From positions 1-62,949 of the forward strand of contig CAJTYH010000014.1 in NCBI GenBank assembly GCA_910583675.1: a DNA stretch of 62,949 bases, read 5' to 3'. Position 1 is the first letter of the stretch. Every line of letters begins with the position of its first letter. Below are positions 15,690 through 24,498 of this stretch, piece after piece. The stretch comes from an uncultured Muribaculaceae bacterium. Its GTDB lineage: Bacteria > Bacteroidota > Bacteroidia > Bacteroidales > Muribaculaceae. The translations under genes were made by a program, and so were the position numbers. The notes below the pieces were generated by a model. It was not told the origin of the DNA, searched no databases, and saw nothing but the letters and a program-made list of their open reading frames with translations.

Positions 15690-16280
15690 TCACAGGCGCC
15701 TTGGGCGTGAGGGCGGCTCTCCCGTAGGAGGCCATATGCGGATGAATCCGTCAAGATCCTTTGGTCTGTCGTCAGCGCTTTTGATGCGCAGGAAGTTTAG
15801 CTTGGGGAGCGAATAACCGAATACGACCTTCAGGCCGGAGTGCACTTCTGTAAGTGTGATGTGGCTCTTGTCGGCAAGATGCATTGTGAAGCGGTGTGGC
15901 TTGTGGAGGCGTTTGCCGTCGCAGCGGGTGAACATCATGCAGTCGTAGGTGTCCGGTTTTCCGTATGGCGTGCATGTGCCGGACACGGTGCCGGGAACGA
16001 TTCCCGGTCGTGGGGAGTCAAGTATTACCAGAAGATACGTGTCTGACAAGGTGCGGCTGCTGCCCGGTGCGGTGCCTCCGATTATCGCCACTTTGGCTCC
16101 GTCGTCGCTTGATGTCCAGATCCCTTCTATGGGATCTATGGCCGTTTCTGTTATCCTGTGTCTTATTGAATGCTCGGTGCAGTCAGGCATTACCCATGAA
16201 CTGTCCGGCAATTCCAAGGCGCTGCAGGCGGCTATGGCCAGTATGCATGCCTTTAACGTAAATATTCTTTTACCCCCCAT
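15690..16280 (-). CDS. Secreted or lipid-anchored protein of unknown function
   Basis: The family is not recognised. The 196-residue protein starts with a signal-like segment (MGGKRIFTLKACILAIAACSALELP); AIAACS is a poor lipobox match, so lipidation is uncertain. The sequence EGIWTSSDDGAKVAIIGG and the phrase LTEVHSGLKVVFGYS recall small beta-rich exported domains. Two cysteine pairs (C in SGTC and CMMFTRC) could form disulphides in the periplasm. It follows the DUF3078 gene by 15 bp on the same strand. Confidence 0.62.
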   Translation of the reverse strand: MGGKRIFTLKACILAIAACSALELPDSSWVMPDCTEHSIRHRITETAIDPIEGIWTSSDDGAKVAIIGGTAPGSSRTLSDTYLLVILDSPRPGIVPGTVSGTCTPYGKPDTYDCMMFTRCDGKRLHKPHRFTMHLADKSHITLTEVHSGLKVVFGYSLPKLNFLRIKSADDRPKDLDGFIRIWPPTGEPPSRPRRL

Positions 16281-16295
16281 GTGCCCTGTGATGCG

Positions 16296-17792
16296 TTAGC
16301 TGCGTGAGAACCGGTAGGTAAACCCGATGGAGAGGATCTCCTTGAATTGCCACTTATGCCATTTCGTCTCTTCTACGGGTCTTGCGTCGGACTGATAACG
16401 TAGGTGGGCGAATATGTTGGTGGACAGGTATTTGTTGACATTGAACGTGATCCTGTGTTCCCAGTCGCCATATTCGGTCTCATAGTTTGTGAAGGCGAAC
16501 ATGCGGGTGAAATACTCAATGTTCCAGGCCAGTTTGGCGGTCAATCGCAGCTCTATGTTGGAACCGTATTGGCTCTTTGTCTTGTGCCCCTCCTCTATGC
16601 CGAACCAGGTGGGATTCAGTTTCTCGTCATCGCGGCATATCTTGAGGTTATAGGACAGCGGGTTGATGGACGCGTTGAAATTGACGGTTTTTTTCCGGTT
16701 TTCTATGTTGTAGGTCATACCGACACCCACGTTGAGTTCACCCGGTGACAGGAAATTGGAGGTGAGGTCGTGGGAGTTGTTGCGGTAGTGGTTCAGCAAC
16801 TGTGTCTTGAACTGGGCATTGACGGAGTAGAACCAGCGTTTCCATGCCCTGAAACCGAAGTTGGTGTTTACCTGCAGGAGATCTTCGGTGATGTTGTAGT
16901 CATGGACTTCATCATCTGGGGCATTGTTCATGCCGAGTCGGTATTGAACAGTGGTCTCGAAATTGACATTTTTATGGAATGCAGGGTTCAGCCTGATCTT
17001 GTAGAAGAGGTTGAGGATGCCGTTGAAGTTGGACTTGCCTCCCTGATACCAATTAGGGGAGATATATGCCTGCGAGAACTGGAGGGAGCCGTCAAAGTTG
17101 TGAAGCCAGTTTATACGCCCAAGGTCTACCGGTTTTGGCACGCTGGCCATCTCTTTGACATCGCGTGTAAACTCCGTCACGCTGATCTTGGCCGTAGTGG
17201 GATCCACCTCCATTACGAATTCTTTCGGGGCGCGTGGCATTGTCTCGAGGTTGTATCGCACCAGTTCGGGGTAAGCGATCATGAATTCCTGGAAACGCTG
17301 ACGTTGCAATGCATCGCGTGCCACGGTGCGCTCTGCCCAGTTCATGTCTTTTGGAGAGGGGCTGTCGGGGCTGATCGGATTTATGGCTTTTCCTGCGAGG
17401 GTGCCGTCGTAGCTTACGAAAATTGCCGGTAGATAGAATGCCTTGGGCATGAGCATCTGCTCCACGTCCATGTATGGATCGACCAGCAGATCCTGCGGCC
17501 CGAAATCAAGGGAGTCAAGGGGATTGCCGTTCTCATCGGTAAGATCCCAGAGGGAAGGTATTTTTTCCTTGGCTTTGCGTTTGCCACGGAGATTCTGACG
17601 CGCCGGAGCTATGGTAAGCTCCGGTTGTGCGACTGAGTCGGGGAGAATCACCGTGGTGGTGTCCGACGAAGCGCTTACGGTTTCGCCATCGAGTATTATT
17701 TCATCGAAAAGCGATTGTCCATAAGTCTGAAATCCCCCTGCGGTGATTGCTGTGATAATTGCAAGTGTCCTGAAAAACATCCTCGTGATCAT
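16296..17792 (-). CDS. DUF3078 outer-membrane barrel-type protein
   Basis: Bacteroidetes protein of the DUF3078 family, expected to form an outer-membrane beta-barrel; the function is unknown. The 498-residue protein has a signal peptide (MFFRTLAIITAITAGGFQTYGQ), a disordered acidic region, then the DUF3078 start (WLHNFDGSLQFSQAYISPNWYQGGKSNFN) near residue 225, and alternating amphipathic strands to a C-terminal aromatic end (FKEILSIGFTYRFSRS). A promoter at 17801-17831 places the transcript start only a few bases before this ATG, so the second methionine (17780) is also possible. Confidence 0.78.
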   Translation of the reverse strand: MITRMFFRTLAIITAITAGGFQTYGQSLFDEIILDGETVSASSDTTTVILPDSVAQPELTIAPARQNLRGKRKAKEKIPSLWDLTDENGNPLDSLDFGPQDLLVDPYMDVEQMLMPKAFYLPAIFVSYDGTLAGKAINPISPDSPSPKDMNWAERTVARDALQRQRFQEFMIAYPELVRYNLETMPRAPKEFVMEVDPTTAKISVTEFTRDVKEMASVPKPVDLGRINWLHNFDGSLQFSQAYISPNWYQGGKSNFNGILNLFYKIRLNPAFHKNVNFETTVQYRLGMNNAPDDEVHDYNITEDLLQVNTNFGFRAWKRWFYSVNAQFKTQLLNHYRNNSHDLTSNFLSPGELNVGVGMTYNIENRKKTVNFNASINPLSYNLKICRDDEKLNPTWFGIEEGHKTKSQYGSNIELRLTAKLAWNIEYFTRMFAFTNYETEYGDWEHRITFNVNKYLSTNIFAHLRYQSDARPVEETKWHKWQFKEILSIGFTYRFSRS

Positions 17793-17800
17793 AATACTTG

Positions 17801-17831
17801 CAAAAATACGAAAATAATATAGTTTTTACAA
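17801..17831 (-). promoter_or_regulatory. Promoter of the DUF3078 gene
   Basis: On the minus strand TTG (17831-17829), 20-nt spacer, TATTTTTG (17808-17801). It lies directly before the gene and implies a very short leader. Confidence 0.6.
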
Positions 17832-17888
17832 CCTTAATTCATTTACCTCTTTTTCAAGTCCTGTTTCGGGGGGATCCGCTTGCCTTGG

Positions 17889-20273
17889 TTACCGGGCGCT
17901 TCGCTTGACGTTGATGTTGAGAGGGATGGTCGCGGTGGTAGTAATGCGCAGGGTGCGTGAGGCTTTATCGTAGTAGCTTTTGATCTTTGTTGTTGATGAG
18001 CCGTCGGTGGCCGTGACTGAGGATGGAGATTCCACATTGTGTATCTCGAAAATAAGATGACGTTTCAAGGGCATTTCCGGATATGATCCCTCACCAGACA
18101 CCGTGATCGCTATTCCTGTCGGGGTATTGTCGGCGGTAACGGTAAGCAGGGAGTATTCATTTCGTTCAAGCGACTGGGCTGAAGCCAGGTTGTCTTCGAA
18201 GATGGTGCAATCCGTCCGTCCGCTTCCTAAAGTTGGATAATATTCGATCGTGTAGTCGTCGGTGCGGTAGTCAAGGGTATTCCTCATTGAGTAGCGGGCT
18301 TTTGGGATCAGCGTGCCTCCGCGCACATAAAGCGGGATCGTTTCGAGCGGGGCATCGGCGATGATGGTTGTGTCTCCTTCAAATGTCTGCATGGGATTGT
18401 TGTAGTCTACCCAGGTTCCTTCTGGCAAGCGCACCTGTCGCGATGTGGCACCCTGTTGCATCACAGGGGCGACGAGCAGGTCGCGTCCCCAAAGGTATTC
18501 GTCGGAAACGTCGCTGTAAAGTTCCGGATGCGAGACATACATCCCTATGGGGCGTACCAGCGGCATCCCTTCCGAGGCGTTCTCGTATGCCAGTGCATAA
18601 TTGTAGGGCAACCATTCATAGCGGGCTTTTACAATGGGAAGGAGTATATGCTGCAGATCCTTGTAGACGTAAGGTTCGGCATAGCGGGTGGAGTGAGTGC
18701 GCATTACTGGCGAGAACAGTCCCAGTTGAAGCCATCGCACGTACAGCTCCGGATCCACGGGATTAAGCGAGTCCACGGCGAATCCCCCGACATCATGGCT
18801 CATGTATCCGAGGCCGCTCAGTCCGGAATTGAGCATGATCTTCACCTGGGGCTGAAGACCTTTCCATGATCGTGACACATCTGTGCTCCATGGAAATACG
18901 TTGTTGCGTTGCAGCCCTGTGGTTCCACCGCGCATGAGGGTCATCAGTCGCGTGTCGGGATATTCTTCCTTGAAAAGATCGTTGATTATGCTGCTCCATT
19001 CGTTACCGTAGAGATTGTGGTATTCGCGGTTTGAAAGGCCGTTGGCATGGATCATTCCGTCTGGATGCACTTCCGGCTCGCCGAGGTCGCCCCACCATCC
19101 TGTTATACCTTCATCGGTAAGTTTCTTGTATCGTTCGCGCAGCCACTTCCTCGTGTCTGGGTTGGATACGTCAAGCATGCCGCCGTCTCCGACCCAGATT
19201 TTCACTTCCTTGGTGTTTCCGATGCTGTCCTTTCCAAGCATCCCTTTTGCACTCAGTTCGTTGAAATTGTCCACGCCCTTGCCGTTGCGTAGGACATATG
19301 GCTGTGAGATGGCCACGAGGTTCACTCCCTCCTGTTTTAGGCGTGCAAGCATCTCCTTGTGGTCAGGCCAAAGCTCCGGATCCCAGTCAAGTCGTCCCAT
19401 GTCCTCCTCCCGGCCATACCAGTAGAGGTCAAGAACGATTCCGTCAAGGGGATAGCCGTTTTTCTTTAGCATTGAGACCACCGAATCGGCTTCATGGCGG
19501 TTCTTGTAGCCGTATTTTGAGGTTATATAGCCGAGGCTCCAGAGCGGGGGAAGGTTCTGCCGTCCTGTCAGGGCGCTTATTTCTTTAGGGAGCTTGTCGA
19601 AACCGCCTGGTGAATTTACAAAATAGTAGCTTACCGGAGTCTTGGAGATGGTGGAATAGGAAATGTCGTTTCCTGCTGTCATGACAGCCTCGCCGAAATC
19701 ATCCATTACGATGGCGTATCCCTGTGGCGACACGAGCATAGGCATCGTTATGTTCATCTGGCTTATGCGTGGCTCCCCTTCGCCGTAGCCGTAGTTCTGC
19801 CGATTGTACATCACCAGTGTGTCGCCTGCGAGGTTGATCTTGTGGCCTCTCTCCCCGCCTCCATGGAAAGCTCCTCCAAATGTCTTGAGTGTTAACTCAT
19901 TACCTCCGTCAGGTCTTACGGTGCGTTTGCCGCTGTCGTAGACGATGCGGCCATTTCCTCCGTTGATTGTAAGCTCACCTGTCGGTGTGATGAAGGCGTT
20001 CAGTCCGGTGGGTGAACTGATGATCCGTTCGCCGTTCTTCCCCTCGGTTACGGTACCTGTGAAAGCGCCCGGTTGTAGCACGGCTATTTTCGATGCCGGT
20101 ATGCTGTCTCCGATGGACACGTTGGTGACTTTCAGTATGTTGTCGTTTAGCGCCGTTACGGTCAAGGCGCGTTTCCCGTCGGGTAGTTTTATGTTGATGG
20201 TGGCAGGTGCCTCTGCCATGGATGCCGCGTGGATGCCTGTCGCGGCGGCTATAAGAATCACAAATCGTTTCAT
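17889..20273 (-). CDS. Secreted glycoside hydrolase family 31 enzyme (alpha-glucosidase/alpha-xylosidase type)
   Basis: Exo-acting alpha-glycosidase with a signal peptide (MKRFVILIAAATGIHAASMAEA), so periplasmic or surface located. The 794-residue protein has the N-terminal GH31 sandwich, then the catalytic barrel: YWYGREEDMGRLDWDPELWPD, the nucleophile aspartate in WWGDLGEPEVHPDG, the probable acid/base aspartate in PWSTDVSRSWKG, and GYMSHDVGGFAVDS. The ending with LIPKARYSMRNTLDYRTDDYTIEYYP resembles a DUF5110-type beta domain. The substrate (alpha-glucan or xyloglucan oligosaccharide) is not deducible. It follows ribE on the same strand, separated by two hairpins, so it is probably transcribed separately. 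Confidence 0.9.
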   Translation of the reverse strand: MKRFVILIAAATGIHAASMAEAPATINIKLPDGKRALTVTALNDNILKVTNVSIGDSIPASKIAVLQPGAFTGTVTEGKNGERIISSPTGLNAFITPTGELTINGGNGRIVYDSGKRTVRPDGGNELTLKTFGGAFHGGGERGHKINLAGDTLVMYNRQNYGYGEGEPRISQMNITMPMLVSPQGYAIVMDDFGEAVMTAGNDISYSTISKTPVSYYFVNSPGGFDKLPKEISALTGRQNLPPLWSLGYITSKYGYKNRHEADSVVSMLKKNGYPLDGIVLDLYWYGREEDMGRLDWDPELWPDHKEMLARLKQEGVNLVAISQPYVLRNGKGVDNFNELSAKGMLGKDSIGNTKEVKIWVGDGGMLDVSNPDTRKWLRERYKKLTDEGITGWWGDLGEPEVHPDGMIHANGLSNREYHNLYGNEWSSIINDLFKEEYPDTRLMTLMRGGTTGLQRNNVFPWSTDVSRSWKGLQPQVKIMLNSGLSGLGYMSHDVGGFAVDSLNPVDPELYVRWLQLGLFSPVMRTHSTRYAEPYVYKDLQHILLPIVKARYEWLPYNYALAYENASEGMPLVRPIGMYVSHPELYSDVSDEYLWGRDLLVAPVMQQGATSRQVRLPEGTWVDYNNPMQTFEGDTTIIADAPLETIPLYVRGGTLIPKARYSMRNTLDYRTDDYTIEYYPTLGSGRTDCTIFEDNLASAQSLERNEYSLLTVTADNTPTGIAITVSGEGSYPEMPLKRHLIFEIHNVESPSSVTATDGSSTTKIKSYYDKASRTLRITTTATIPLNINVKRSAR

Positions 20274-20298
20274 GGTTGAATGGCAATGTAAGTAAGAA

Positions 20299-20347
20299 AC
20301 GGGGGCATGCGTGGATGTGCGCCTATGTGCACTGCCGCTGCCCCCGT
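20299..20347. repeat. Inverted repeat between ribE and the GH31 gene
   Basis: ACGGGGGCA (20299-20307) and TGCCCCCGT (20339-20347) are exact reverse complements separated by 31 nt. The hairpin sits in the leader of the GH31 gene and downstream of ribE. Its role, terminator or regulatory stem, is not clear. Confidence 0.45.
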
Positions 20348-20370
20348 GATAGTTGTGTCATGATCAGGAA

Positions 20371-20398
20371 GACTGTTTTCCCGTTGCCGGGAACTGTC
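20371..20398 (-). terminator. Probable terminator hairpin just after ribE
   Basis: TTCCCG (20378-20383) pairs with CGGGAA (20388-20393). A discontinuous outer stem GACxG/CxGTC extends it to 20371-20398. It abuts the ribE stop codon at 20399. Confidence 0.45.
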
Positions 20399-20998
20399 TT
20401 ATCCGATCATCTTTGCGATGTATTTGCCGATTATGTCAAATTCGAGGTTCACGCGTGTGCCCACCGCGATGTCGCCGAAGTTGGTGTGTTCGAGTGTATA
20501 AGGGATTATGGCTACGCGGAAGGTATCCTCTTCCGAGTCGCAGACGGTAAGACTCACGCCGTTCACGCATACCGAGCCTTTCTCTACCGTCACATATCCC
20601 TTGCGTTTCATGTCGGCGGGTACGTTGTAGCGGAACTTGAAGTAGCGGCTACCCTCCACCTCCTCTATTTCGATGCACTCGGCTGTGCAGTCCACATGTC
20701 CCTGGACGATGTGGCCGTCCAGACGGCCGTTCATCACCATGCATCTCTCCAGGTTTACCCGGCTTCCCTCCTTGAGGTCGCCGAGGTTGCTGCGCAGCAG
20801 CGTTTCCTCTATGGCGGTCACGGTGTGTGTGCCGTCGCCGGGAAGAGCCACCACGGTAAGGCATACGCCGTTGTGTGCCACCGACTGGTCTATTTTCAGT
20901 TCGTCGGCAAAGGACGATGCCACGGTAAGGTGCACGTTGCCACCCTCACGCACCACTTTGCGCACGATGGCGGCTTCCTCTACGATTCCTGAGAACAT
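20399..20998 (-). CDS. ribE: Riboflavin synthase, alpha subunit
   Basis: Catalyses dismutation of two lumazine molecules into riboflavin. The 199-residue protein starts with the invariant MFSGIVEE and consists of two similar lumazine-binding barrels, each with its own signature: VAHNGVCLTVV in the first half and VCVNGVSLTV in the second. The family's QGHVD block appears as IVQGHVDCTAE. No other riboflavin genes adjoin, and no FMN riboswitch is seen upstream. It begins 4 bp after the end of yebC on the same strand. Confidence 0.95.
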   Translation of the reverse strand: MFSGIVEEAAIVRKVVREGGNVHLTVASSFADELKIDQSVAHNGVCLTVVALPGDGTHTVTAIEETLLRSNLGDLKEGSRVNLERCMVMNGRLDGHIVQGHVDCTAECIEIEEVEGSRYFKFRYNVPADMKRKGYVTVEKGSVCVNGVSLTVCDSEEDTFRVAIIPYTLEHTNFGDIAVGTRVNLEFDIIGKYIAKMIG

Positions 20999-21002
20999 AT
21001 GA

Positions 21003-21719
21003 TCAGTCCTTCATGTTGTGGAACACGTTCTGCACATCCTCGTCTTCCTCGAGTTTCTCAAGGAGCTTGTCAATGGTCTCACGCTGTTCGTCTGTGAGTT
21101 CCTTCAGGTCGTTGGGGATACGCACGAACTCTGTGCTGAGGATCTCGAAGCCGTTGGCCTCAAGGTACTGCTGGATGTTGCTGTACTCCTCGAAGGCTCC
21201 GTAGAGCATTATTGCACCCTCTTCGTCGGCCTCTACTTCGTCCACACCGTAGTCGATGAGTTCAAGTTCGAGGTCTTCGAGCGACATTTCAGGCTTGGCC
21301 TGTATCTTGAGCATCACCTTGTGGTCGAAGAGGAAGGTAAGCGAACCCTGTGTGCCCAGCGAGCCGCCATGCTTGGTGAAGTAGGAGCGCACGTTGGCCA
21401 CGGTGCGGGTGTTGTTGTCTGTAGCCGCTTCCACAAAGATGGCCACGCCGAAGGGACCGTATCCCTCGTAGGTGATCTCCTTGTAGTCCTTTGCGTCTTT
21501 GTCGGTAGCCTTCTTGATAGCGCGTTCGACGGTATCCTTGGGCATGTTCTCGGCCTTTGCGTTCTGCATGAGCGCACGTAGGCGCGGGTTTGTTGTCGGG
21601 TCGGGGCCGCCGGCTTTCACAGCGATGGTAATTTCCTTACCGATGCGTGTGAAGGTTCTTGACATGTTGCCCCATCTTTTGAGCTTTCTGGCTTTGCGGT
21701 ATTCAAATGCGCGTCCCAT
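21003..21719 (-). CDS. YebC/PmpR (TACO1-type) family protein
   Basis: Conserved cytoplasmic protein long annotated as a transcriptional regulator; recent work on the family also implicates it in ribosome function. The 238-residue protein has the family's full pattern: MGRAFEYRKARKLKRWGNMSRTFTRIGKEI, NPRLRALMQNAKAENMPKDTVERAIKKA, the YEGYGPFGVAIFVEAATDNNTRTVANVRSYF block and GSLGTQGSLTFLFD. The C-terminus is acidic (LEKLEEDEDVQNVFHNMKD). A minus-strand TAACTTTG box at 21783-21790 could be its promoter. Confidence 0.93.
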   Translation of the reverse strand: MGRAFEYRKARKLKRWGNMSRTFTRIGKEITIAVKAGGPDPTTNPRLRALMQNAKAENMPKDTVERAIKKATDKDAKDYKEITYEGYGPFGVAIFVEAATDNNTRTVANVRSYFTKHGGSLGTQGSLTFLFDHKVMLKIQAKPEMSLEDLELELIDYGVDEVEADEEGAIMLYGAFEEYSNIQQYLEANGFEILSTEFVRIPNDLKELTDEQRETIDKLLEKLEEDEDVQNVFHNMKD

Positions 21720-21750
21720 ATTTTATAAAACAGTTTTTGTTTCTTATACA

Positions 21751-21777
21751 GAGCATGAGAAGAAAGAGCATGAGAAG
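21751..21777. repeat. 12-bp direct repeat upstream of yebC
   Basis: GAGCATGAGAAG occurs at 21751-21762 and again at 21766-21777, in the leader of the yebC-like gene. The significance is unknown. Confidence 0.5.
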
Positions 21778-21782
21778 TAAAG

Positions 21783-21790
21783 CAAAGTTA
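21783..21790 (-). promoter_or_regulatory. Putative -7 box of the yebC-like gene
   Basis: TAACTTTG on the minus strand, about 65 nt before the start codon. No clear upstream TTTG partner. Confidence 0.45.
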
Positions 21791-21864
21791 CCTTTGAATA
21801 TGTCCCGAGATAAAAAATCTATTCTTGCTTTTCTTATTCCGCTCTGGCTTCTTGCTTCTAATTT

Positions 21865-24339
21865 TTACCTTAGCTCCGCACCAAGTTTCTTGGTGAGGTT
21901 AGTGATTATCTTGTTCATCACGCCGTCTATCTGCTTGTCCTGAAGGGTTTTCTCATAGTCCTGAAGGGTGATGGAGATGGCGTATGACTTCTTTCCGGCA
22001 GGCAGGTTCTTCCCTTCGTAGACATCGAATAGTGTTACTTCCCGCAGGAGCTTGCGTTCACTTTCCTGGACTACGGCCTCTATCTGTGCCATGGTAACGG
22101 ATTTGTCTACCAATAGGGCGAGGTCTCGTTTTACGGGGAGTGTCTTGGGCAGGGGGGAGAATTCCACTTTCTTCTTTGTCGCCAGACGGCAGAGAGCGTC
22201 CCAGTCAAGTTGTGCGTATACCACCGGCTGCTTTATGTCGGTCTTGGCAAGCTCCGTCTTTGCCACCAGTCCCATCTGGCCGAGAAGTTTTCCCGAACGG
22301 GTCTTTATGTCAAGGTAGGCAGAGAAGATGTTGTTGCCGTTGCCGCGTGTGAGCGTGGTCTCTGCCGCAGAGATGCCGAGACGGGCGAGCACGTTGGCCA
22401 CCACGGCCTTGAGATCAAAGAACGTGGCTTCCTCTGCCGCGCGGCTCCAGTTGGCCTGACGGATGTTTCCGGTAAGCCAAATTGCAAGGCGTGCACCTTC
22501 GCTGATGCCTCCCAGCGGTTTTTCTACGGTTGATTCCACTGCCGGATCATGCGCGTAGACATTTCCGAACTCATAGAAGGCCAGGTCGGCAGACTTGCGG
22601 TTTATGTTGTGCGACAGCGATTCGAGTCCACCGAAAAGCAGCGTCTGACGCATCACGTTGAGATCGGTGCTAAGCGGATTGAGCAGCTTCACGCAGTGGT
22701 CTGCGGGATATGCCGCCAGATCGCTGTAGTATCGTTCGGCCGTTAGCGAGTTGTTGAGTATCTCGTTGAAACCCTGGGCTGTGAGCTGCTCTGAGATGAG
22801 CTGCTGCAGGTGTTCGGCTTCTGCCGTGTGCGATTTGAACTGGAGCGAAGAGTGCACCGTGTCGGTGAACTCCACGTTGTTGTAACCGTAGATGCGGAGC
22901 ACATCCTCCACTACATCGCAGGGGCGGGTCACATCCACGCGATAGCGGGGTACCAGCAGGTCTATTTCCCCGTCGCGACGTGCGGCGATCTCTATTTCGA
23001 GTGAACGCAGGATGGAGTCTACCGTCTCCTGCGGGATCTCTTTCCCGACAAGTCCGTTGAGATAACTGTAGCTGAGGGTGACAGGCCACGGCTCGGCTTT
23101 TACGGGATATATGTCTACCGGGCTGCCGCAGATCTCGCCGCCGGCAAGTTCTTTCACCATCAAGGCGGCGAGCTTCAGGGCATACATGCATGCGTTGGGG
23201 TCAAGGCCGCGCTCGTAGCGGAACGACGCATCGGTCGACAAGCCATGGCGGCGTGCTGTGCGGCGTATGCGTGTGGGATGGAAGCATGCGCTCTCCAGGA
23301 ATATGTCGGTGGTGCTTTCGGTCACGCCGGAATCAAGGCCGCCGAATACCCCGCCGATGCACATCGGTTTTTCAGCGTCGCAGATCATGATGTCTGCCGA
23401 GGAGAGCTTGCGTTCCACTCCGTCAAGTGTGACGAACGGAGTGCCCTCCTCAACCGTGCGCACGACTATGCGCCCTCCTTCAACCTTGGCGAGGTCGAAG
23501 CAGTGGAGCGGCTGTCCGAAGCCGTGGAGTATGTAGTTGGTGATATCCACCACGTTGTTGATGCTGCGCACTCCTATGGCACCCAGGCGTTGCTGGAGCC
23601 ATTCGGGGCTTTCTTTCACGTGTACGCCTCTGATGGTGACACCGCAATAACGCGGAGCACCCTCTTTATCCACGACTTCCACTTCCACCGCACCGTCGGG
23701 ACGGTCAGAGGCGAAAGTCTCCACGTCGGGACGATGGAGGTCGGAGTGTGTGAGGTGGCAGTTAAGGTATGCGGCGAGGTCGCGTGCTACTCCGTAATGG
23801 CTTGCGGCATCTATGCGGTTGGGGGTTAGGTCTACTTCCATCACCCAGTCGCTCTTGAGGTCGAAATATTCGGCAGCCGGCGTTCCGGCCTTCGGAGCAT
23901 TATCCTCGGGGATCACGATGATGCCGTCATGCGACGTGCCTACACCTATTTCGTCCTCGGCACAGATCATGCCGAAGGATTCCACTCCTCGTATCTTGGA
24001 TTTCTTTATCTGGAAAGATTCGTCGCCGCTGTAGAGCGTGGTGCCGACAGTGGCCACGACCACGGTCTGCCCTGCGGCCACGTTCGGTGCGCCGCATACT
24101 ATCTGGGTCGGCTCACCGTCGCCGAGGTCTACGGTAGTCACATGCAGGTGGTCGCTGTTGGGGTGTTCCACACAGGTGAGCACCTTTCCTATCACGAGGC
24201 CTTTTAGTCCACCCTTTACCGATTCCACCTCCTCGAGGCCGTCTGTCTCAAGGCCTATGGACGTGAGTGCCTCGCTTACCTGTACAGGTGCCAGGTCGAA
24301 GTCGAGGTATTCCTTTAACCAATTGTATGATATGTTCAT
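21865..24339 (-). CDS. pheT: Phenylalanine-tRNA ligase beta subunit
   Basis: Charges tRNA-Phe together with the alpha subunit, which is not in this window. I start at ATG 24339 (824 residues; MNISYNWLKEYLDFDL is the universal N-terminus), not 20 codons earlier. Domains in order: EMAP-like tRNA-binding domain (about 40-150, LVIGKVLTCVEHPNSDHLHV), B3/B4 editing domain (about 215-380), B5 (about 400-475), the catalytic-like core with a CPxRRD-equivalent region, and the C-terminal anticodon-binding FDX-ACB domain (LPKTLPVKRDLALLVDKSVT). A TACTTTTG box at 24366-24373 lies 27 nt upstream. Confidence 0.96.
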   Translation of the reverse strand: MNISYNWLKEYLDFDLAPVQVSEALTSIGLETDGLEEVESVKGGLKGLVIGKVLTCVEHPNSDHLHVTTVDLGDGEPTQIVCGAPNVAAGQTVVVATVGTTLYSGDESFQIKKSKIRGVESFGMICAEDEIGVGTSHDGIIVIPEDNAPKAGTPAAEYFDLKSDWVMEVDLTPNRIDAASHYGVARDLAAYLNCHLTHSDLHRPDVETFASDRPDGAVEVEVVDKEGAPRYCGVTIRGVHVKESPEWLQQRLGAIGVRSINNVVDITNYILHGFGQPLHCFDLAKVEGGRIVVRTVEEGTPFVTLDGVERKLSSADIMICDAEKPMCIGGVFGGLDSGVTESTTDIFLESACFHPTRIRRTARRHGLSTDASFRYERGLDPNACMYALKLAALMVKELAGGEICGSPVDIYPVKAEPWPVTLSYSYLNGLVGKEIPQETVDSILRSLEIEIAARRDGEIDLLVPRYRVDVTRPCDVVEDVLRIYGYNNVEFTDTVHSSLQFKSHTAEAEHLQQLISEQLTAQGFNEILNNSLTAERYYSDLAAYPADHCVKLLNPLSTDLNVMRQTLLFGGLESLSHNINRKSADLAFYEFGNVYAHDPAVESTVEKPLGGISEGARLAIWLTGNIRQANWSRAAEEATFFDLKAVVANVLARLGISAAETTLTRGNGNNIFSAYLDIKTRSGKLLGQMGLVAKTELAKTDIKQPVVYAQLDWDALCRLATKKKVEFSPLPKTLPVKRDLALLVDKSVTMAQIEAVVQESERKLLREVTLFDVYEGKNLPAGKKSYAISITLQDYEKTLQDKQIDGVMNKIITNLTKKLGAELR

Positions 24340-24365
24340 TGCGTTAGGTAAGATCTTACAATCTG

Positions 24366-24373
24366 CAAAAGTA
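24366..24373 (-). promoter_or_regulatory. Putative -7 box of pheT
   Basis: Minus strand TACTTTTG, an exact TAnnTTTG match 27 nt before the pheT ATG. Confidence 0.5.
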
Positions 24374-24498
24374 GCAAAAATTTCCCATAAGTTCTGCACA
24401 AGACGTGCTTGTAACGGCTTTTTGGAGTGGTTCCGGATTCAATTCACAATTTTTGTAATGAAATCGCCGTTATTTGGATGTTAACAACACTTGATATC

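Noticed and set aside
20399..21002. FMN riboswitch in front of ribE
   Set aside because: Only 4 bp separate ribE from yebC, leaving no room for the aptamer.
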